From Mycobacterium sp. (lineage in GTDB: Bacteria; Actinomycetota; Actinomycetes; Mycobacteriales; Mycobacteriaceae), in contig JAOPWC010000099.1 in the NCBI GenBank assembly GCA_025965895.1, forward strand, positions 1 to 64,000: a stretch of 64,000 bases of DNA. The letters run 5' to 3'. Shown here piece by piece: positions 60,379 to 64,000 of the stretch. The position numbers were made by a program, and so were the translations under genes. The notes under the pieces are model-generated. The model saw only the letters and a list, made by a program, of their open reading frames with translations. It did not search any database and was not told the origin of the DNA. Positions within the stretch are counted from its first letter, which is position 1; each line of letters opens with the position of its first letter.

Positions 60379-61542
60379 TCAGCCGAGGATCAGGCCCGAC
60401 GTCGGCACTCCCGTGCCCGCGGTGACAAGCACATGCCCGACATCGGCGACCTGGTTGACCGAGGTGCCCCGCAGCTGACGCACGCCTTCGGCGATGCCGT
60501 TCATCCCGTGGATGTACGCCTCGCCCAGCTGGCCGCCGTGCGTGTTGATGGGCAGCCTGCCGCCGATCTCGACCGCGCCGTCAGCGATGAAGTCCTTCGC
60601 CTCGCCCCAGCCGCAAAAGCCCAGCTCCTCCAACTGGATCAGGGTGAACGGCGTGAAGTGGTCGTAGAGGATCGCGGTCTGGATGTCGGTGGGCGTCAGC
60701 CCAGACTGCTCCCACAGCTGCTTGCCGACCAACCCCATCTCGGGCAACCCGTCAAGCTCCTGTCGGTAGTAGCTCACCATCGTGTACTGGTCCGGGCTGG
60801 AGCCCTGTGCCGCCGCCTCGATCACGGCCGGCCGGTGCTTCAGGTCCTTCGCCCGATCCGCTGAGGTGACGACGATCGCCACCGCGCCGTCAGTCTCCTG
60901 GCAGCAGTCCAGCAGCCGCAGCGGCTCGGCGATCCACCGCGAATTCTGGTGATCCTCAATGGTGATCGGCTTCTCGTAGAAATAAGCCTTCGGGTTCTTG
61001 GCCGCGTGCTTGCGGTCAGCAACAGAGATCGCACCGAAGTCCCGACTGGTCGCGCCGGACAGGTGCATGTACCGCTTGGCGATCATCGCCACCTGTGCCG
61101 CCGGGGTGCTCAGGCCGTGCGGGTAGGAGAACGAGTTGTCCACGCCCGTCGAGTCGGCGTTCTCCGTCAGCCTGGTCTGCACCTGGCCGAACCGCTGGCC
61201 CGACCGCTCGTTGAACGCGCGGTAGGCCACCACGCAGTCGGCCACGCCGGTGGCCACCGCCATCGCTGCCTGCTGAACCGTCGCGCAGGCAGCGCCGCCG
61301 CCGTAATGGATCTTCGAAAAGTATTTCAGCTCACCGATTCCAGCGGCCCTGGCGACGGCGACCTCGGTGTTGGAGTCCATCGTGAACGTTGTCAACCCGT
61401 CGACGTCGGCCGGCGTGAGCCCGGCATCGTCGAGCGCGCCCCGCACCGCCTCGGCCGCCAGCCGCAACTCACTGCGGCCGGAGTTCTTGGAGAAGTCGGT
61501 GGCCCCGATACCGACGATCGCCGCTGCGCCCGAGAGCATCAT
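60379..61542 (-). CDS. ltp2: Steroid side-chain aldolase Ltp2
   Basis: A 387-residue thiolase-superfamily protein: AAIVGIGATDFSKNSGRSELRLAAEAV, KIHYGGGAACATVQQAAMAVATGVADCVVAYRAFNERSGQRFG, and C-terminal DHFTPFTLIQLEELGFCGWGEAK and INTHGGQLGEAYIHGMNGIAEGV. Matches Rv3540c, which with the ChsH2 DUF35 domain cleaves the last side-chain intermediate (17-hydroxy-3-oxo-4-pregnene-20-carboxyl-CoA) to androstenedione and propionyl-CoA. ATG 61542 follows GGAGG and overlaps the chsH1 stop. Confidence 0.95.
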   Translation of the reverse strand: MMLSGAAAIVGIGATDFSKNSGRSELRLAAEAVRGALDDAGLTPADVDGLTTFTMDSNTEVAVARAAGIGELKYFSKIHYGGGAACATVQQAAMAVATGVADCVVAYRAFNERSGQRFGQVQTRLTENADSTGVDNSFSYPHGLSTPAAQVAMIAKRYMHLSGATSRDFGAISVADRKHAAKNPKAYFYEKPITIEDHQNSRWIAEPLRLLDCCQETDGAVAIVVTSADRAKDLKHRPAVIEAAAQGSSPDQYTMVSYYRQELDGLPEMGLVGKQLWEQSGLTPTDIQTAILYDHFTPFTLIQLEELGFCGWGEAKDFIADGAVEIGGRLPINTHGGQLGEAYIHGMNGIAEGVRQLRGTSVNQVADVGHVLVTAGTGVPTSGLILG

Positions 61543-61970
61543 GCACCTCCGAGCGTCAGCGTCACGGTCGCGATCACATGGTCACCAAGAGAGTTGCGCC
61601 CCAACACTTTCACGGTGACAACGCCGTCCTCCATGGCCGTCACTTCACCCGAGAATGTCACGGTGTCATAGGCGTACCACGGCACACCGAGCCGCAATGA
61701 GATCGACTTGATCAGCGCCGACGGTCCGGCCCAATCAGTGACAAACCGCTGCACAAGCCCGGTGTCGGTGAGGATGTTGACGAAGATGTCCTTCGACCCC
61801 TTCGCCTGCGCCTTGTCCCGGTCGTGGTGCACGTCCTGGAAATCCCGTGTCGCGAGCGCCGTCGAGACGATGAAGGTGGGGTCGCCGTACAGGTTCAGCT
61901 CAGGCAGTCTCGTGCCTACCTCGATATCCGGAGCCGCAGCGCCGGCGACATCGGATTCAGTCGCGCTCAT
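61539..61970 (-). CDS. chsH1: ChsH1 MaoC-like hydratase subunit
   Basis: A 143-residue single hot-dog protein: YGDPTFIVSTALATRDFQDVHHDRDKAQAKGSKDIFVNILTDTGLVQRFVTDW. The DVHHDRD segment is where MaoC proteins carry catalytic Asp/His. It forms a heteromeric hydratase with ChsH2 acting on the 17-ene-20-carboxyl-CoA intermediate. Overlaps both neighbours (ATGA with chsH2). Slightly longer at the N-terminus than recalled for Rv3541c. Confidence 0.94.
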   Translation of the reverse strand: MSATESDVAGAAAPDIEVGTRLPELNLYGDPTFIVSTALATRDFQDVHHDRDKAQAKGSKDIFVNILTDTGLVQRFVTDWAGPSALIKSISLRLGVPWYAYDTVTFSGEVTAMEDGVVTVKVLGRNSLGDHVIATVTLTLGGA

Positions 61971-62911
61971 GCCGGCTCCCATGCATAGAGCGTCCATGCC
62001 GGCCCCGCATCCGTCGCCGGAAAGTCGAGATAGACTGCCTGCACCGGCATTCCGATCTCCACGGCGGCGGGGTCCGCGTTGCGAAGCTCGCCGAGCATGC
62101 GCACCCCCTCCTCCAGTTCGACCAGTGCGATCACAAACGGCAGCGTGCGACCCGGCACCTTGGGCGCGTGGTGCACGACGAAGCTGAACACCCTCCCGCG
62201 TCCGGTGGCGACCAGGTAGTCGGTCGGCGCTTCCTTGTCCTGCCATACCGCCGGCAGCGGCGGATGCTGCAGACTGCCATCGGCGCGCCGCTGAATGCGT
62301 AGTTCGTGGTCGGCGACGCCGTCCCAGAAGAACGCGGTGTCGCGCGACGACGCGGGCCGTATCATCCTGACAGGGTCGAGATCTTCCGGCACAGCCGGCT
62401 TCTCCTCTTCCCGCGGCCGGAATTTCAGGATCCGCCAGTTCATTTCGGCGACGTCCTCGTCGCCGACCTGCCAGGTGATGCGCTGGTTGACGAAGTAACC
62501 TTCCCCCAGCGCGGTCTGCTTGGGCCCGACGACATCGGTGAGTTCGGCACTGACGCTGACCTCTTCGCCCGGGCGCAGGTAGCGGTGGTAGGTCTGCTCG
62601 CAGTTGGTCGCGACGACCCCGATGTAGCCGGCGTCATCGAACAACGCGATGATCCGCGACAGCGGATCGTCGTCGGACCGGACGCCGCCCAGACCGGCCA
62701 TCGTCCAGACCTGAATCATGGCCGGCGGAGCGATGATTCCGGGATGTCCGGCGGCACGGGCGGCCGCATCGTCGACATAAATGGGATTGTGATCGCCGAT
62801 GGCTTCCAGCCAGTTGTTGATCATCGCCTGGTTCACCGGGTCCCGGCCCGTGCGCGGCTTGCTGCGGCCCGCCGCCTTCACCTGCGCGACGGTGTCATCC
62901 ATCGCGCTCAT
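61967..62911 (-). CDS. chsH2: ChsH2: MaoC domain fused to DUF35
   Basis: A 314-residue fusion. Residues 1-170 are a MaoC-like hot-dog (NQAMINNWLEAIGDHNPIYVDDAAARAAGHPGIIAPPAMIQVW). Residues 190-314 form a DUF35 OB domain (DHELRIQRRADGSLQHPPLPAVW, FVIALVELEEGVRMLGELRN). The Cys pairs of a zinc ribbon are absent (QRRADG). DUF35 binds Ltp2; the MaoC half binds ChsH1. ATG 62911 (AGCGCGATGG) overlaps the stop of a repeat-encoded mini-ORF; ATG 62902 is an alternative. Confidence 0.94.
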   Translation of the reverse strand: MSAMDDTVAQVKAAGRSKPRTGRDPVNQAMINNWLEAIGDHNPIYVDDAAARAAGHPGIIAPPAMIQVWTMAGLGGVRSDDDPLSRIIALFDDAGYIGVVATNCEQTYHRYLRPGEEVSVSAELTDVVGPKQTALGEGYFVNQRITWQVGDEDVAEMNWRILKFRPREEEKPAVPEDLDPVRMIRPASSRDTAFFWDGVADHELRIQRRADGSLQHPPLPAVWQDKEAPTDYLVATGRGRVFSFVVHHAPKVPGRTLPFVIALVELEEGVRMLGELRNADPAAVEIGMPVQAVYLDFPATDAGPAWTLYAWEPA

Positions 62912-63042
62912 CGCTGTCCTCTGCTCTTCGCGCAAGCGCTCATCGCGGGACTCTCGGCACGTTCAGAAGCGCTCATCGCGGGACCCGCGGCACGTTCAGA
63001 AGCGCTCATCGCGGGACCCTCGGCACGTTCAGAAGCGCTCAT
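62908..63042 (-). repeat. Tandem coupling repeat (33 bp) and 44-codon mini-ORF between chsE2 and chsH2
   Basis: Three 33-bp units each hold GATGAGCGCTTCTGAACGTG plus a copy of the last codons of chsE2; a fourth ends in the standard GATGAGCGCTTGCGCGAAGA. The first ATG (63042) overlaps the chsE2 TGA; the frame reads MSASERA units then MSACAKS and stops at TGA 62910-62908, overlapping the chsH2 ATG. Both ends are exact ATGA overlaps. Confidence 0.85.
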
Positions 63043-64000
63043 CGCGGGACCCTCGGCACCTTCAGCCCGGATGCGGCCACCATCTCGCGCATCACCTCGT
63101 TCACGCCGCCACCGAACGTGATGACCAGATTGCGTTTGGTCTGCATGTCCAGCCAGTGCAACAGGTCCTTGGTGTCGGGTTCGGCCGGATTGCCGTACTT
63201 GCCGACGATCTCCTCGGCGAGCCGCCCGATCTGCTGAACCCGTTCGGTGGCGAAGACTTTGGTCGCCGCGGCATCGGCCACGTCGATGTGCTCACCCGCC
63301 GCAGCCACCTGCCAGTTGAGCAGCTCGTTGATCCGCCACACCGAATAGATCTCTCCCAGCGCGCGCTTCACGTCGTCGTGGTCGATCGGAGTCACGCCGT
63401 CACCGCCCGGCTTGGACGCCCAGGCGTGCACCCGGTCGTAGATGCCGGCGAACCGGCCGGCCGGGCCCAGCATCACCCGCTCGTTGTTGAGCTGGGTGGT
63501 AATCAATTTCCAGCCGGCGTTCTCTTCGCCGACCAGCATGTCCACCGGCACCCGCACATCTTTGTAGTAGCTGGCGTTGGTGTGGTGTGCACCGTCGCTG
63601 GTGATGATTGGCGTCCACGAGTAACCCGGATCCTTGGTGTCCACGATCAGAATCGAAATGCCCTTGTGTTTCACCGCTTCCGGGTCGGTGCGACACGCCA
63701 GCCAGATGAAGTCGGCATCGTGCGCGCCCGTGGTGAAGGTCTTCTGCCCGTTGACGACGTACTCGTCACCATGGCGCACCGCGCTGGTGCGCAATGACGC
63801 CAGGTCGGTGCCCGCCTCGGGCTCGGTGTAGCCGATCGCGAAATGCACCTCACCGGCGAGGATCGCAGGCAAGAACCTCTCCTTCTGGGCGTCGCTGCCG
63901 AAGATCTGCAGCGTCGGCCCGACGGTCTGCAACGTGACCGCGGGCAGTGGGACGTCGGCGCGGGCCGCTTCGTTGACGAAGATCTGCTGCTCCAATGGGC
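63039..64000 (-). CDS. chsE2: Acyl-CoA dehydrogenase ChsE2 (FadE29), 5' end outside window
   Basis: About 320 C-terminal residues; the N-terminus lies beyond the right edge. Signatures: FAIGYTEPEAGTDLASLRTSAV, NGQKTFTTGAHDADFIWLACRT, KRNLVITFGGGVNEVMREMVAASGLKVPR. With ChsE1 (FadE28, outside) it dehydrogenates the 3-carbon side-chain CoA ester; product goes to ChsH1/ChsH2. Followed by a tandem coupling repeat that copies its last codons. Matches Rv3543c by order. Confidence 0.95.
   Translation of the reverse strand, partial: PLEQQIFVNEAARADVPLPAVTLQTVGPTLQIFGSDAQKERFLPAILAGEVHFAIGYTEPEAGTDLASLRTSAVRHGDEYVVNGQKTFTTGAHDADFIWLACRTDPEAVKHKGISILIVDTKDPGYSWTPIITSDGAHHTNASYYKDVRVPVDMLVGEENAGWKLITTQLNNERVMLGPAGRFAGIYDRVHAWASKPGGDGVTPIDHDDVKRALGEIYSVWRINELLNWQVAAAGEHIDVADAAATKVFATERVQQIGRLAEEIVGKYGNPAEPDTKDLLHWLDMQTKRNLVITFGGGVNEVMREMVAASGLKVPRVPR

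Overview
The window is high-GC actinobacterial DNA and almost certainly comes from a Mycobacterium/Mycolicibacterium chromosome. The evidence is dense packing with ATGA gene overlaps, GTG/TTG starts, a complete mce4 operon with lipoprotein LprN, trehalose synthesis gene otsA, and a gene order that follows M. tuberculosis Rv3489 to Rv3543c (recalled synteny, not searched). It is the core cholesterol/steroid catabolism region. About a dozen sites fit the KstR operator pattern TnnAACnnGTTnnA, and they sit in the promoters expected for that regulon.

Layout. 1-5.5 kb: end of a FAAL/ACP gene pair, an alpha/beta hydrolase, phosphoketolase and a beta-hydroxyacid dehydrogenase. 5.5-8.6 kb: an SDR and an enoyl-CoA hydratase, then an ECF sigma factor overlapping a Rieske protein with an anti-sigma-like layout. 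8.8-12.8 kb: a small conserved protein, otsA, a frameshifted secreted-peptide gene, a COMT-like methyltransferase and a PadR regulator. 12.9-24.8 kb: mce4 importer (mas4B-mas4A-mce4F-E-D-C-B-A-yrbE4B-yrbE4A, minus strand). Here yrbE4A is separated from yrbE4B by a secreted-protein gene and a second copy of the two-operator promoter. 24.8-33.6 kb: hsd4A, fdxD, fadE26, fadE27, fadD17, an NMO-like flavoprotein, fadD19 and echA19, for side-chain beta-oxidation. 33.7-36.5 kb: a non-steroid island (Vsr/DUF559-type protein, topoisomerase IB, unknown protein). 36.4-51.3 kb: cyp142, a decarboxylase-like protein, FadD (frameshifted), F420/LLM proteins, a double-DUF35 protein with ltp4 and ltp3, a KSI-like protein, gamma-carbonic anhydrase-like protein, kshA with a His/Asp-repeat partner, sulfotransferase, SDR and an Rv3531c-like protein. 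51.4-54 kb: IclR regulator and a permease pair. 54-64 kb: hsaF-hsaG-hsaE, kstD, chsH3-like MaoC protein, a second DUF559 paralogue, ltp2-chsH1-chsH2 and truncated chsE2.

How the genes work together: Mce4 imports sterol. CYP142, FadD19 and FadD17 activate the side chain, and FadE26/27, EchA19, Hsd4A and the Ltp/ChsH/ChsE sets shorten it. KstD and KshA open ring B. HsaE/F/G process the 2-hydroxyhexadienoate-type product of ring A/B cleavage to pyruvate and propionyl-CoA.

The most unusual signal is a dispersed element with core TGAGCGCTTGCGCGAAGAGC. It sits at upstream stop codons inside these operons, always in the direction of transcription. In six of six junctions its ATG opens a mini-ORF (MSACAKS/MSARAK/MSASERA type). 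That mini-ORF ends on, or 2 nt before, the next gene's start codon in five cases and just inside the next gene in the sixth. It looks like a family of translational-coupling mini-ORFs that grows by tandem duplication.
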